Source: Candidatus Heimdallarchaeota archaeon
GTDB taxonomy: Archaea > Asgardarchaeota > Heimdallarchaeia > Heimdallarchaeales > Kariarchaeaceae
Direction of reading: 5' to 3'
Assembly: GCA_030149205.1 (NCBI GenBank)
Contig: JASBSB010000007.1
Coordinates: forward strand, 62,001 to 126,000
Length of the DNA stretch: 64,000 bases
Shown here in pieces: positions 34,683-43,203 of this stretch. Under the pieces are notes generated by a model. The model made no database searches and was not told the origin of the DNA. It was given only the letters and a program-made list of their open reading frames with translations. Within the stretch, counting starts at the first letter, position 1. The number at the start of each line of letters is the position of its first letter. The position numbers and the translations under genes were made by a program.

Positions 34683-37457
34683 CTAACTGCATCCGGATGT
34701 ATTACCACATTCTGGGCAGGTGTAGCATGATCCTGTTCTAAAGGCAATTGCACCACAGTAGATACAGATCGTGTTATCCTCAAGGCTTGCGTTCTCAGGA
34801 ATTGGGTTGATGCTGGGTGAGACATCAGACGTGTCATGCTCAACGGTGTGCATGCTTATAGGTCTCTCCTCCTCAGGGAGAAATTCCATGGCAAGCCACC
34901 TGAATATGTAGTCCACAATACTTGAGGTTGTTGGTATATCCTTGTTAGCTGTGTAGCCTGAGGGTTCAAACTTTGTGTGAATAAACTTGTTTACTAACAC
35001 AGACAGAGGCACACCATATTGTAATGACATAGAGATCAATACAGCCAGTGAGTCCATCACACCACCGAGGGTAGACCCCTGTTTGCTCATCTTGATGAAC
35101 ACCTCACCTACAGTTCCATCCTCATAAAGGCCTGCGATTATATACCCCTCATGTCCGTCAATGTCAAACTTGTGCACCTTGGATTGTCTTGTCTCAGGAA
35201 GCCTTCTTCTGACAGGTTCTCTGATCGTTACAACCTTCTTCTCAGTCTTTAAGGCAGAGGAGGTATCAGATGTCATTGTTCCGGATTTATCACCCGACTT
35301 CGTACTGGATTTATCACTAGATTTGTCTTCTGACTTTTCAGTGGATTTACCAGTGTTCAGGGGTTGCAGTCTCTTTGAGTTGTCTCTGTAGATGGCAATA
35401 GCCTTCAATCCCATTTTCCACGCCTGTATGTAGGTCTCTGAGATCTCCTCAACTGTGCTGTGCTCAGGCATGTTCACAGTCTTAGAAATTGCACCAGAGA
35501 GGAATGGTTGTGCGGCAGCCATCATCTTGACATGTCCCATATGATGAATTGTTCTTGTGCCATGAGGGCTCTTAAATGCGCAGTCAAATACAGGAAGGTC
35601 TTTCTCCTTGAATCCGGGGGCACCTTCAACAGTGCCATTTTCCAAGACGTAATCCATGATCTGGGCTATCTCCTCCTTGGTATATTTCAGACGCTTTAAT
35701 GCAAGAGGTACAGTTTGGTTTATAATGGTCATGTACCCACCACCGACGAGTTTCTTGTATTTTACGAGTGCTATATCAGGTTCTATACCGGTTGTATCAG
35801 CATCCATCATGAAAGAGATGGTTCCGGTGGGAGCAAGAACAGTCACCTGTGCGTTTCTGTAGCCATAGTTCTCACCAACAGTGAGGGTGGTATCCCACAC
35901 TGTGGTTGCATACTCATAGACCTGAGAGTCCACCCCCTTGTTTTTTATCTGTTTAGAGGCATCTCTGTGCATTTTGATGACTTCTAACATAGGTTCTCTG
36001 TTTGCTTTGAATCCCTCAAATGGCTGTTTTACAGCTGCAATCAGACCACTCTGTAGGTATCCTTGACCGGTGAGAATGGATGTTAGCCCAGCAGTATAGT
36101 TCCTACCCTCATCACTGTCATATGGAAGTCCGAGTGACATGAGTAGAGCACCTAGATTGGTGTATCCAAGACCAAGGGTTCTGTAGATGTGACTGTTCTT
36201 CTCTATCTGAGATGTGGGATAGCTGGAGTTTCCGACCAGTATCTCCTGTGCTGTGATGAGGATGTTGATTGTATGAATGTATTCTTCGAGCTTAAAGTTG
36301 CCATCTTGATCTCTGTATTTCAGGAGATTAATTGAGGCTAGGTTACATGCTGTGTCATCTAGAAAGACATACTCACTGCATGGGTTACTGGCATTGATTG
36401 GACCGCTGACCTTACAGGTGTGCCACTTGTTAAGTGTGTCCTTGAACTGCAAACCTGGATCCCCACAGACGTAAGTAGCCTGACTTATCATGTCCAACAG
36501 CTCTCTCGCCTTGTAGGTGTCTGCTACCTTTCCTGAGGTGACATAATGTGTCTGCCATTCTTTGTTTCGTGTGGCTGCTTCCATAAATGCATCAGACACC
36601 CTTACAGAGTGGTTTGCGTTTTGAAAGAAGACACTGTTATATGCCTCTCCTGTGAATGAGCCATCATATCCTGCATCAATAAGTGCCCATGCTTTCTGTT
36701 CTTCGTGAGCCTTACTGTCTATGAAGTCAACAATATCGGGGTGATCTGCATCCAGAATCACCATCTTTGCTGCTCTTCTGGTCTTACCACCAGATTTTAT
36801 GGTTCCTGCGAAGGCATCATATCCCCTCATGAATGACACCGGTCCAGATGCAAATCCACCCGTGCTAAGCTCCTCTTTCTTTGATCGTAGCTTGGATAGG
36901 TTTACGCCAGATCCAGAGCCATATTTGAAGAGCATTCCCTCGGTCTTTACCAGTTCAAGGATAGATTCCATGCTGTCTTCGATGGAGTTGATGAAGCATG
37001 CGGAGCTTTGTGGTTTGGGGGTTGTTCCGAGATTGAACCAAACTGGTGAGTTAAATGCTGCATACTGGTTGAGGAGGATATGTGTCAGTTCCAGTCCAAA
37101 TATCTCTGCACTTTCCTTATCAGTGAAGTAACTGTCCTTTATTCCCCAGTCTGTGATTGTGTTGACAACTCTGTCTATGAGATGTTTTAGGCTGCTCTCT
37201 CTTTCTGGAGAGTTGTATTTTCCGTGAAAGTATTTGCTTGCCACGATTTGGCTGGCGTTTAATGACCAGTCTTTTGGGAATTCAACATTTTCCTGTTTAA
37301 ACACTGTCTCTCCCTTTTCATTTGCGATGATTGCATCACGTTTTTCCCATTCCACTAATTCGTAGGGGTGGGCACCTGGGGTTGTAAATATTCTGTGAAA
37401 GATCAGGCCGTTTTCGTCAGCCGATGAAGATTTGTATCGTAGTCCCATTTCAGTCAT
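34683..37457 (-). CDS. nrdJ: Adenosylcobalamin-dependent (class II) ribonucleotide reductase
   Basis: About 924 residues from ATG 37457, preferred because GAGGAAG lies about 10 bases before it; ATG 37475 is an alternative. Reduces ribonucleotides to deoxyribonucleotides using coenzyme B12. Features: the N-terminal block ending VEFPKDWSLNASQIVASKYFHGK, SSACFINSI, the active-site segment NPCSEY, LAPTGTISFMMD, and the C-terminal zinc/redox tail CIYCGAIAF...CPECG. A Ser/Lys/Asp-rich low-complexity linker separates the catalytic barrel from the C-terminal domain. The sequence resembles bacterial long NrdJ proteins (about 950 residues), so bacterial-to-archaeal transfer is possible. No partner subunit is needed. 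The B12 requirement implies cobalamin synthesis or uptake elsewhere. Confidence 0.95.
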   Translation of the reverse strand: MTEMGLRYKSSSADENGLIFHRIFTTPGAHPYELVEWEKRDAIIANEKGETVFKQENVEFPKDWSLNASQIVASKYFHGKYNSPERESSLKHLIDRVVNTITDWGIKDSYFTDKESAEIFGLELTHILLNQYAAFNSPVWFNLGTTPKPQSSACFINSIEDSMESILELVKTEGMLFKYGSGSGVNLSKLRSKKEELSTGGFASGPVSFMRGYDAFAGTIKSGGKTRRAAKMVILDADHPDIVDFIDSKAHEEQKAWALIDAGYDGSFTGEAYNSVFFQNANHSVRVSDAFMEAATRNKEWQTHYVTSGKVADTYKARELLDMISQATYVCGDPGLQFKDTLNKWHTCKVSGPINASNPCSEYVFLDDTACNLASINLLKYRDQDGNFKLEEYIHTINILITAQEILVGNSSYPTSQIEKNSHIYRTLGLGYTNLGALLMSLGLPYDSDEGRNYTAGLTSILTGQGYLQSGLIAAVKQPFEGFKANREPMLEVIKMHRDASKQIKNKGVDSQVYEYATTVWDTTLTVGENYGYRNAQVTVLAPTGTISFMMDADTTGIEPDIALVKYKKLVGGGYMTIINQTVPLALKRLKYTKEEIAQIMDYVLENGTVEGAPGFKEKDLPVFDCAFKSPHGTRTIHHMGHVKMMAAAQPFLSGAISKTVNMPEHSTVEEISETYIQAWKMGLKAIAIYRDNSKRLQPLNTGKSTEKSEDKSSDKSSTKSGDKSGTMTSDTSSALKTEKKVVTIREPVRRRLPETRQSKVHKFDIDGHEGYIIAGLYEDGTVGEVFIKMSKQGSTLGGVMDSLAVLISMSLQYGVPLSVLVNKFIHTKFEPSGYTANKDIPTTSSIVDYIFRWLAMEFLPEEERPISMHTVEHDTSDVSPSINPIPENASLEDNTICIYCGAIAFRTGSCYTCPECGNTSGCS

Positions 37458-37475
37458 TGTATTATTCTTCCTCAT

Positions 37476-37963
37476 TCCTTTCTTTAAGTGTAGAGAGGGG
37501 GGTCTCGAAGTGAAATTTTACTCACAATCGAGGGTTTTGATTCCCAAACTACCTTTCGAGGTTCGGTATCACTTATTTTTGAGTTAAGTTTAAAACTATT
37601 GATGCTTGGAACAGACAAATAAATCCTTGACCGCTTAGGTATCAGATCGTCGCGATAATCGGAAGACCCACATGAATAACTATGAAAAATGTCCGATGGA
37701 AATACACATAATTTTCTGCTATACGCGAGGTGAGTCGCGTGAGCATTCTAGCGCCGTTAATTCTTAAGAGTAATGTGAATCTCTCTGGCGCTAGTTAGAT
37801 TCGCTGGGTATGAGAATCGTAATTGCTAAGTTCCATAGGAAATAGTGGGGTATCATATTTGGGTAGTACCTAGAGCTATATAGGTAATTGATGAGACTTT
37901 TATTTTGTCATTGTAACTGGCTGAAACTTTAATATTAATAAGTTGAGAATATTTCTACACTCT
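37476..37963. other. Long intergenic region with clustered hairpins
   Basis: Intergenic between two divergent genes (nrdJ minus, esterase plus). A TTTAAAAC element at about 37589-37596 could be a plus-strand TATA box. Between 37640 and 37830 several inverted repeats cluster and GC rises locally (described as a separate ncRNA candidate). At 37928-37941 TTTAATATTAATAA is a likely TATA box for the esterase. No protein-coding frame of note. Confidence 0.5.
37640..37830 (+). ncRNA. Candidate structured non-coding RNA (strand uncertain)
   Basis: Stems seen: ATCG/CGAT (37646-37656); ATCGGA with TCCGAT (37658-37663/37692-37697), stacked on ACAT with ATGT (37670-37673/37689-37692, sharing one base); ACGCGA with TCGCGT, 6-base loop (37723-37740); CTAGCGCC with GGCGCTAG (37748-37755/37787-37794), a perfect 8-pair stem; GATTC with GAATC further on. 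This density stands out from the AT-rich surroundings. No match to tRNA, SRP RNA, RNase P or C/D-box motifs was found by eye. The plus strand is favoured by an upstream TATA-like element. Confidence 0.35.
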
Positions 37964-39331
37964 GTGAAAAGAGGAAAGTTTATCATAGTAATTTCCCTCC
38001 TTAGTGCTCTGGTATTGACTTCATCAGTAAATGTTATATCAGGTCAGCAGACACCTTCTACTATCACCTTCAAAGATTTTTTTGATTTTTTGAATCAGTT
38101 TTCAGGTTCGAAGAATCAGTCTGGACTAATTGATGAGTACTTGGTGTGGCAATCTACAAAGGGTTTCCCAACCATAGTTAACAAAACCACAGCAGTCTTC
38201 ATTTTTTACTCAAGTGCGAATCAGTTGAAGGAGGCAAAGATTGCTGGGGATTTTAACTCATGGAACCCAGAGGCAATGAATCAGTTACAGAGCAACTTTA
38301 GTTTCTTCTACCTGGTAAAACATTTTGAGGCAGATGCACGCCTTGACTACAAGTTTGTGTTGGGAAGTAACTGGGTGCTTGATCCACGAAATCCAGCAAA
38401 GGTTCCAGGTGGGTTTGGTCCAAATTCAGAGCTGGCAATGCCAGATTTTGTTCAACCCAAGGAGATAAAGTATTATGCAGATATTCCTCATGGTACAGTT
38501 GAGTCCTTCGATCCAAAGTTAAGCCCAAATCCAAGTGTGCAAATTTATTTACCTCCTGCATACAACACATCTAAGAGATATGACACAGCCTATTTCACAG
38601 ATGGATCAGAGTATCTAAGTCTGGGATATGCACAAAACACACTTGACTATCTTATTGCTCACAGGAATATACAGCCTATTATTGGTGTGTTTGTTGACCC
38701 CAGTGGTTCAAGGACCTCGTGGTACAATTGCAGTGATACGTCATACATACATTACCTGGAGAAGTTGGTACCCGTGATTGATGCGAACTTTGCAACCAAC
38801 CAAAGCTCCACCTCTCGATTGCATGTTGGAGATTCCTTGGGTGGTCAAATCTCAGCCTTTGTGGGGATTAAGTTATCTAATCTGTTCAAACGTCTGGGGA
38901 TTCAGAGTGGTGCCTTCTGGGATGGGGCATCTTCATCTGGATTGATTGGGTGTAATATCAAACAACAGCTTTCTATTGCACCTAAGAGCCTTGATCTAAA
39001 CGTGTGGTTGACTGCGGGAACCTATGAGCAAACCATATATCAGGACACCAAGACTGTTGTAGATTCTATCAAACAGAAGGGGTGGGTGTATAATGTCAGT
39101 TACTACCATGAGGGGCACTCTTGGGGATTATGGAGGCATACACTAGCTGACCTGCTTATTCATCACTTCCCAAACACGGTTACCAACATATCTGTTCAAC
39201 CCACGACACCATCAAATTCGGGAATACCCACTAAAAGTAGCAGTAACAATAGCTTCTTTTCGCCCCTAGGTTTGTTCTTATCTATCCCTGTTTTGATTTC
39301 AATCAAGAAAAAAATAAGGTCATATTTTTAG
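37964..39331 (+). CDS. Secreted esterase with N-terminal E-set/CBM48-like domain
   Basis: About 455 residues from GTG 37964, which lies about 25 bases after a TATA-like TTTAATATTAATAA and gives a signal peptide (MKRGKFIIVISLL... to SGQQ); a TTG at 37943 would add 7 residues. An immunoglobulin-like carbohydrate-binding-type domain (IAGDFNSWNPEAM, then DYKFVLGSNWVLDPRNP) precedes an alpha/beta hydrolase of the putative-esterase (Fes/IroE-like) family with nucleophile Ser in GDSLGGQ and a late His in EGHSWGLWR. A C-terminal hydrophobic helix with KKK tail would anchor it outside the cell membrane. Substrate unknown; siderophore, glycan or acyl esters are all possible. Confidence 0.85.
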   Translation: MKRGKFIIVISLLSALVLTSSVNVISGQQTPSTITFKDFFDFLNQFSGSKNQSGLIDEYLVWQSTKGFPTIVNKTTAVFIFYSSANQLKEAKIAGDFNSWNPEAMNQLQSNFSFFYLVKHFEADARLDYKFVLGSNWVLDPRNPAKVPGGFGPNSELAMPDFVQPKEIKYYADIPHGTVESFDPKLSPNPSVQIYLPPAYNTSKRYDTAYFTDGSEYLSLGYAQNTLDYLIAHRNIQPIIGVFVDPSGSRTSWYNCSDTSYIHYLEKLVPVIDANFATNQSSTSRLHVGDSLGGQISAFVGIKLSNLFKRLGIQSGAFWDGASSSGLIGCNIKQQLSIAPKSLDLNVWLTAGTYEQTIYQDTKTVVDSIKQKGWVYNVSYYHEGHSWGLWRHTLADLLIHHFPNTVTNISVQPTTPSNSGIPTKSSSNNSFFSPLGLFLSIPVLISIKKKIRSYF

Positions 39332-39448
39332 AGTTAAACAGAGTAAAGGAAGGAAAGTTCAACTTGTTTTCTCTGTTTAAATACCTTGTAGATGACATTA
39401 TTCTGCGGAATAGGATTGATTTAAATAGATAAGAAGAACATGAGGAGA

Positions 39449-39520
39449 AAAAATTTAGAGATATATTTTAGAAATAAAATTTAGAGATAGAATTTATAGG
39501 AAAAAATTAGAGAGAAAGTT
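39449..39520 (+). repeat. Imperfect tandem repeat, about 27-base unit
   Basis: Two nearly matching units (39449-39475 and 39476-39502) share AAAATTTAGAGATA followed by a variable AT-rich half; a third degenerate copy runs to about 39520. It is purine-rich and lies between the esterase and glycosylase genes. No encoded protein. Probably slippage-generated. Confidence 0.5.
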
Positions 39521-39586
39521 ATGCTGTAAAAGTGGTATAGAGCAGAAATAGATACTATAAATAGGTAGCATTTCATCGAAGCTTAG

Positions 39587-40246
39587 TTGGAGTCTCAAAT
39601 CTCTTCATCCCTGGTTAACTATTTCAGAAGGGGGATATATAAGTGGAAGAAGCAATTTGGTTTGAGAAACTTTCCATGGCGAAACACCGATAATAAATAT
39701 GAGATTTTCATTGCCGAGTTTCTTTTGCGAAGAACTCAATCCATTATGGTTGCAAACTTTTGGGATGAGTTTTTCGGAAGATTCCCGAATTTTGATTCTA
39801 TTAGGGAAGTCAAAGAAGAGGAGTTGGAAAAGGTGTTAGTACCGTTGGGTCTAAGTAAGATACGTGCTAGATCCCTTAAGAAACTAGTTACTGAGTTTGA
39901 AGGTGAAGACCTTCCAAAGACAGAGAAAGATCTTGCAAATCTTCATGGTGTGGGTACGTACATATCAAGAATGTATCTTCAGATGACATCAACAAAGAGA
40001 AGGCTTGTTTGGGATTCCAATTTTATTCGTGTGTACTCTCGTTTTTTTGGTGTCTCTCTAAACACAAACAAGGCGGGTATAGAAACGATAGAGGATATCT
40101 CTTCCCGAATTATTCCAAGTAGAAATTCTAAGGAGTTCATTCTCACAGTGCTTGATTTTTCCGCTGCAACCTGTAGACCGCAAAGTCCTTTGTGTTTAGA
40201 ATGTGCACTAAGGAACAAGTGCAAATTCTATCAAAAAAGAGATTGA
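39587..40246 (+). CDS. Mig-type mismatch DNA glycosylase (MutY/Nth superfamily, Fe-S)
   Basis: 219 residues from TTG 39587. Helix-hairpin-helix GPD glycosylase: FPWR (29-32), FLLRRT (45-50), hairpin LHGVGTYIS (119-127), catalytic Asp143 in VWDSNFIRV, and a 4Fe-4S cluster Cys196-x6-Cys203-x2-Cys206-x5-Cys212. Tyr125 sits where Methanothermobacter Mig.MthI has Tyr126, in place of the Lys of endonuclease III, and LLRRT and DFSA also match Mig. Mig removes T (or U) from T/G mismatches made by deamination of 5-methylcytosine. MutY is the alternative, but at 219 residues the protein lacks MutY's C-terminal A/G-specific domain. Confidence 0.85.
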   Translation: MESQISSSLVNYFRRGIYKWKKQFGLRNFPWRNTDNKYEIFIAEFLLRRTQSIMVANFWDEFFGRFPNFDSIREVKEEELEKVLVPLGLSKIRARSLKKLVTEFEGEDLPKTEKDLANLHGVGTYISRMYLQMTSTKRRLVWDSNFIRVYSRFFGVSLNTNKAGIETIEDISSRIIPSRNSKEFILTVLDFSAATCRPQSPLCLECALRNKCKFYQKRD

Positions 40247-40251
40247 TAGGT

Positions 40252-40659
40252 TTACTCCTGATCAATAGCAACAGAGGAGACATACATAGATTCTATCCCA
40301 CGTGTGCCCCTTATTTTGTTAACCAATGGGTTCAGCTCATATTTCTTTCCATGAAGAATTACAAGTTCGAAGCACATATTTTTGTGTAAATGTCTATGAA
40401 GTGTTTCTTTTATCTCTGTTGAATATTCGTGTTGAAGATTACTGATCACGTTTCGGATGCTTACTGTGTCTACATAAGAGAATCCAATGATCATCTCTAC
40501 ATGGTGGTTCTCATCATCATCCACATTCAGATATTTCAAGACAAAGTCGTACATGGCAACTCTAAATGCCTCAGATTTGCTTTTGAATCCCTCTTTCTCT
40601 ATTATCCTGTTAAACTTGCTCAGAAGCTTACTTTCAACAGAGAGACTTATAACTGGCAT
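40252..40659 (-). CDS. nikR: NikR-family nickel-responsive regulator
   Basis: 135 residues: ribbon-helix-helix DNA-binding domain (residues 1-45) followed by an ACT-like metal-binding domain. His77, His88, His90 and Cys96 line up one position after the E. coli NikR nickel ligands His76, His87, His89 and Cys95. It represses or activates nickel uptake genes when nickel is bound. Divergent from a cation efflux gene 117 bases away. A 6-N16-6 inverted repeat just upstream of its start fits an autoregulatory operator. Confidence 0.93.
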   Translation of the reverse strand: MPVISLSVESKLLSKFNRIIEKEGFKSKSEAFRVAMYDFVLKYLNVDDDENHHVEMIIGFSYVDTVSIRNVISNLQHEYSTEIKETLHRHLHKNMCFELVILHGKKYELNPLVNKIRGTRGIESMYVSSVAIDQE

Positions 40660-40664
40660 AATCC

Positions 40665-40692
40665 AATATTATTAAAAATCTACATAAATATT
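40665..40692. promoter_or_regulatory. Candidate NikR operator (AATATT-N16-AATATT)
   Basis: AATATT at 40665-40670 and 40687-40692 are self-complementary and separated by 16 bases, the half-site geometry of known NikR operators (6-N16-6, for example GTATGA-N16-TCATAC in E. coli). The full units AATATTATTAA also repeat directly with a 22-base period. The site lies 6 bases before the nikR start codon and overlaps where its TATA box and transcription start should be. The region is AT-rich, so chance is a real alternative. Confidence 0.45.
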
Positions 40693-40776
40693 ATTAATGG
40701 TGTAATAAAAATTTCTTGGAAATTAGCACAATTTTATTAAAAGATTAAACCCATATTTATTTAGAGTTGTATTGAT

Positions 40777-41697
40777 TTGGGGTCGAACTTAGGGTCAAAA
40801 ACGTCAGTTGCTGAGGATGGGCATAATCGCAGCCTTATTGTTAAAACAAGACTTTGGATTGTGTTTGTTTTTACTCTCATATTTATGGTCGTAGAGTTTG
40901 TGGTTGGTTTTCTTGCCAACTCACTGGCACTGATAGCAGATGCTGGTCACATGCTTAATGATGTTTTTTCAATTCTTCTTGGGTTGGTTGCAATATCCTT
41001 AGGGAAGGTCGAGGGTCCACCCCAGTTGACTTTTGGATACAAAAGGGTCGAGGTCTTATCTGGACTGATTAACGGGTTGTCTCTCTTGGGCATTTCATAT
41101 TTTATAATCTATGAAGCGATTGTGAGATTTGGAAATTTGGAAACGTTGACTGTGGAGGGACCTTTGGTATTGGTTGTAGGTGTATTAGGTCTACTTGTAA
41201 ACATTGGTGGGGTCCTACTTTTAACCAAGGAAAAGGAGGGAAGCATAAACATAGAGGGAGTTTATCATCATGTTATGGCAGATGCCCTGGGTTCAGTGGC
41301 TGCAATAGTGGCAGGTGTGGGCATTATTCTTTTCAAAGCTTTCTGGTTGGATCTTGTGGTTAGTGTGTTAGTTTCAATTTTAATTGTCCGAAGTGGGGTT
41401 GTATTAACACTAAAATCGTTAAAAATTCTTATTCAGGCAACCCCAGAAGGAATTGATTTAAATCTGGTTCGATCAGAAATTTCAGGGATCCCTGGTGTTC
41501 AGAACGTCCACGATCTACATGCCTGGAGGGTGACTGATGGCATGGATGTTATTACAGCACATATTATTGTAAATGAAGACAAGGAAAAAGAGAGCATTAA
41601 ATCTCAAGCTTCCACTATAGCCTCATCACATGGATTTAATCATATGACATTTCAGGTTGAATCTGATTGTCAGGATCCCACAGCAATTTGTGATTAG
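40777..41697 (+). CDS. Cation diffusion facilitator (CDF) efflux transporter
   Basis: 306 residues from TTG 40777, with a TATA-like TATTTATTT about 20 bases upstream. Six transmembrane helices and a cytoplasmic domain typical of CzcD/ZitB. Metal-site motifs HMLND in TM2 and HVMAD in TM5 give the HD-HD set usual for Zn/Cd; there is no long His-rich loop. The C-terminal domain carries NVHDLHAWRVTDG. It exports divalent cations by proton exchange. Location opposite nikR suggests it may instead, or also, handle nickel or cobalt; this is inference. Confidence 0.93.
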   Translation: MGSNLGSKTSVAEDGHNRSLIVKTRLWIVFVFTLIFMVVEFVVGFLANSLALIADAGHMLNDVFSILLGLVAISLGKVEGPPQLTFGYKRVEVLSGLINGLSLLGISYFIIYEAIVRFGNLETLTVEGPLVLVVGVLGLLVNIGGVLLLTKEKEGSINIEGVYHHVMADALGSVAAIVAGVGIILFKAFWLDLVVSVLVSILIVRSGVVLTLKSLKILIQATPEGIDLNLVRSEISGIPGVQNVHDLHAWRVTDGMDVITAHIIVNEDKEKESIKSQASTIASSHGFNHMTFQVESDCQDPTAICD

Positions 41698-41718
41698 CAC
41701 TTGAACAAATTAATTGAT

Positions 41719-42066
41719 CTAATACGTAATGACTTTATCACTTTCAATGATCCAGTCAGTTAGCTCGTCCATAGAGCTTCTGTGAACTCCAGTAACTGGT
41801 GTGATACCACCCAACCCTCTTGCATCCATACAGCTTCCACAAGCACCAATTTTTGATTTCTTTGATATCAGAATTAACATTTTCTCCAGATTGTAATAAC
41901 CATTCGGTGTCTTTTGATTGGGAACAGCTGTGGTCACTGCATCTGCCATCAAAAAGAGATTGACTGTTATATTATCTCTTTTATTTAGGTAAATAGCTGT
42001 TCTAAATGCGTTGTAAGTTCTTTCTGTCCCGTATGGTGGGTCATTTGCTATGATCGTTATAATCAT
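41719..42066 (-). CDS. DsrE/DsrF-like sulfur-relay family protein
   Basis: 115 residues of the DsrE fold: IITIIANDPPYGTERTYNAFRTA at the start (a small-molecule loop), VNLFLMADAV, and a Cys pair in GACGSCMDARGL where the sulfur-carrying cysteine of this family sits. Many archaeal homologues are annotated simply as DsrE family; they may transfer persulfide sulfur. Stand-alone gene. Confidence 0.85.
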   Translation of the reverse strand: MIITIIANDPPYGTERTYNAFRTAIYLNKRDNITVNLFLMADAVTTAVPNQKTPNGYYNLEKMLILISKKSKIGACGSCMDARGLGGITPVTGVHRSSMDELTDWIIESDKVITY

Positions 42067-42257
42067 ACCTTTTGATTTGATATTATGGTATAAATGATAT
42101 TTTGGAAACCTGAGTAAAAATAAAGAATCACTCTAACCATTGGCAAATTCAAATTACTGCTACTTTTTCTTTAGTAAAACACAGGTTATCTTCCCCCTAG
42201 TAAATATTTGTCAAAGCATAATAAGGTTTAATCGAAAGGATTAGCCTGCAGGATGTT

Positions 42258-43097
42258 TTAAGCCAACCATCCCGAAATAGAGGATGCCTGTTTTATCCAA
42301 TTTTTAAGTTGATCTAGATTCAGATTTTCATCTTCAAAGATATGGACACATCTTGCCTCTTTGTTGTTTATAGGTATAGGAGGTTCTGGCTTTAACTCAG
42401 AACCACGTAGGAAAGTAATCTTAACATATTTACTTAGCAGGTTAATTTGTGCAAACCATCCGTTATCAGGTACACCATAAAATGGAGCATGCCATTTTAT
42501 TGCTCTTCTGACATCAGGAACCTCTTTTTCAACCAACTGATCAAAAGTACCAACAACTGCTCTCTGCCAACTTGGAAGGCAATCGATGAAAGCTTTAACA
42601 GCAGCTTCACCATCTGATTCATAGTTTTTTCGAGATTTTTGATATTGTCTTATCAATTTTTTCCATTCTTTTTCAGTGGGTTTGCCCTTCGTTATCTTGA
42701 TAGTTCCAAAGTCTCTATCCTCAATCTTTTGCGATTTTGGGTCCACCTCCTTTCCTTCGACTGCTGTAAACACTAGAACATAGCTGTTGTTCTTTGGGTC
42801 ATCTTTTAGGTCAAATTCAAGTCGTAGGGCTTCACCCCCATAATGAAATGAGTATCCAACCCATCCATCAGTTTTATCAGCCCTAGGATCCTTTTTTAAC
42901 CAAAATATTGACATCAATGCAGGGATAAGATCTGCGCCCCATTCTCTTAAACCGAGTCGAAGGTTTCCTTTTTTATCAACTCTGTAATTTGGTGCACGTA
43001 TTGCCTGATTTGATAGCACCAGCTCATTAATGTAGCCTGGAGAAACTTCAATATGATTCATAGATTGGGGTAGAATCTTTATATTAAAAAAATTCAT
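42258..43097 (-). CDS. DUF1801-domain protein with an extra N-terminal domain
   Basis: 279 residues. The C-terminal half (about 165-275) is a DUF1801/YdhG-like domain: FIDCLPSWQRAVVGTFDQLV, then RRAIKWHAPFYGVPDNGWFAQI and VKITFLRGSEL. The N-terminal half (about 12-150) is beta-rich (LRLGLREWGADLIPALMSIFW) and was not recognised. A later start at the second Met (43064) is possible. Function unknown; the C-terminal fold resembles frataxin-like iron-binding domains in some relatives, which I cannot confirm here. Confidence 0.75.
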   Translation of the reverse strand: MNFFNIKILPQSMNHIEVSPGYINELVLSNQAIRAPNYRVDKKGNLRLGLREWGADLIPALMSIFWLKKDPRADKTDGWVGYSFHYGGEALRLEFDLKDDPKNNSYVLVFTAVEGKEVDPKSQKIEDRDFGTIKITKGKPTEKEWKKLIRQYQKSRKNYESDGEAAVKAFIDCLPSWQRAVVGTFDQLVEKEVPDVRRAIKWHAPFYGVPDNGWFAQINLLSKYVKITFLRGSELKPEPPIPINNKEARCVHIFEDENLNLDQLKNWIKQASSISGWLA

Positions 43098-43203
43098 ATT
43101 ACAGAACTTTCTAAATCTGTAGAACGACGTCGAGCTTTAAAAAAATTCGACAAGTTTCATTTCTTGTGAGGCGAGAGTTAGCTTTGAAGAGTTTGTGTAT
43201 TCA

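Noticed and set aside
37885..37925. C/D-box-like elements (TGATGAG and CTGA) upstream of the esterase
   Set aside because: Only one C and one D box with no internal C'/D' pair; the spacing does not match an archaeal C/D sRNA.
34495..37963. Cobalamin riboswitch upstream of the B12-dependent ribonucleotide reductase
   Set aside because: No B12-box-like sequence was found before the nrdJ start, and the hairpins in the region do not form the riboswitch core by eye.
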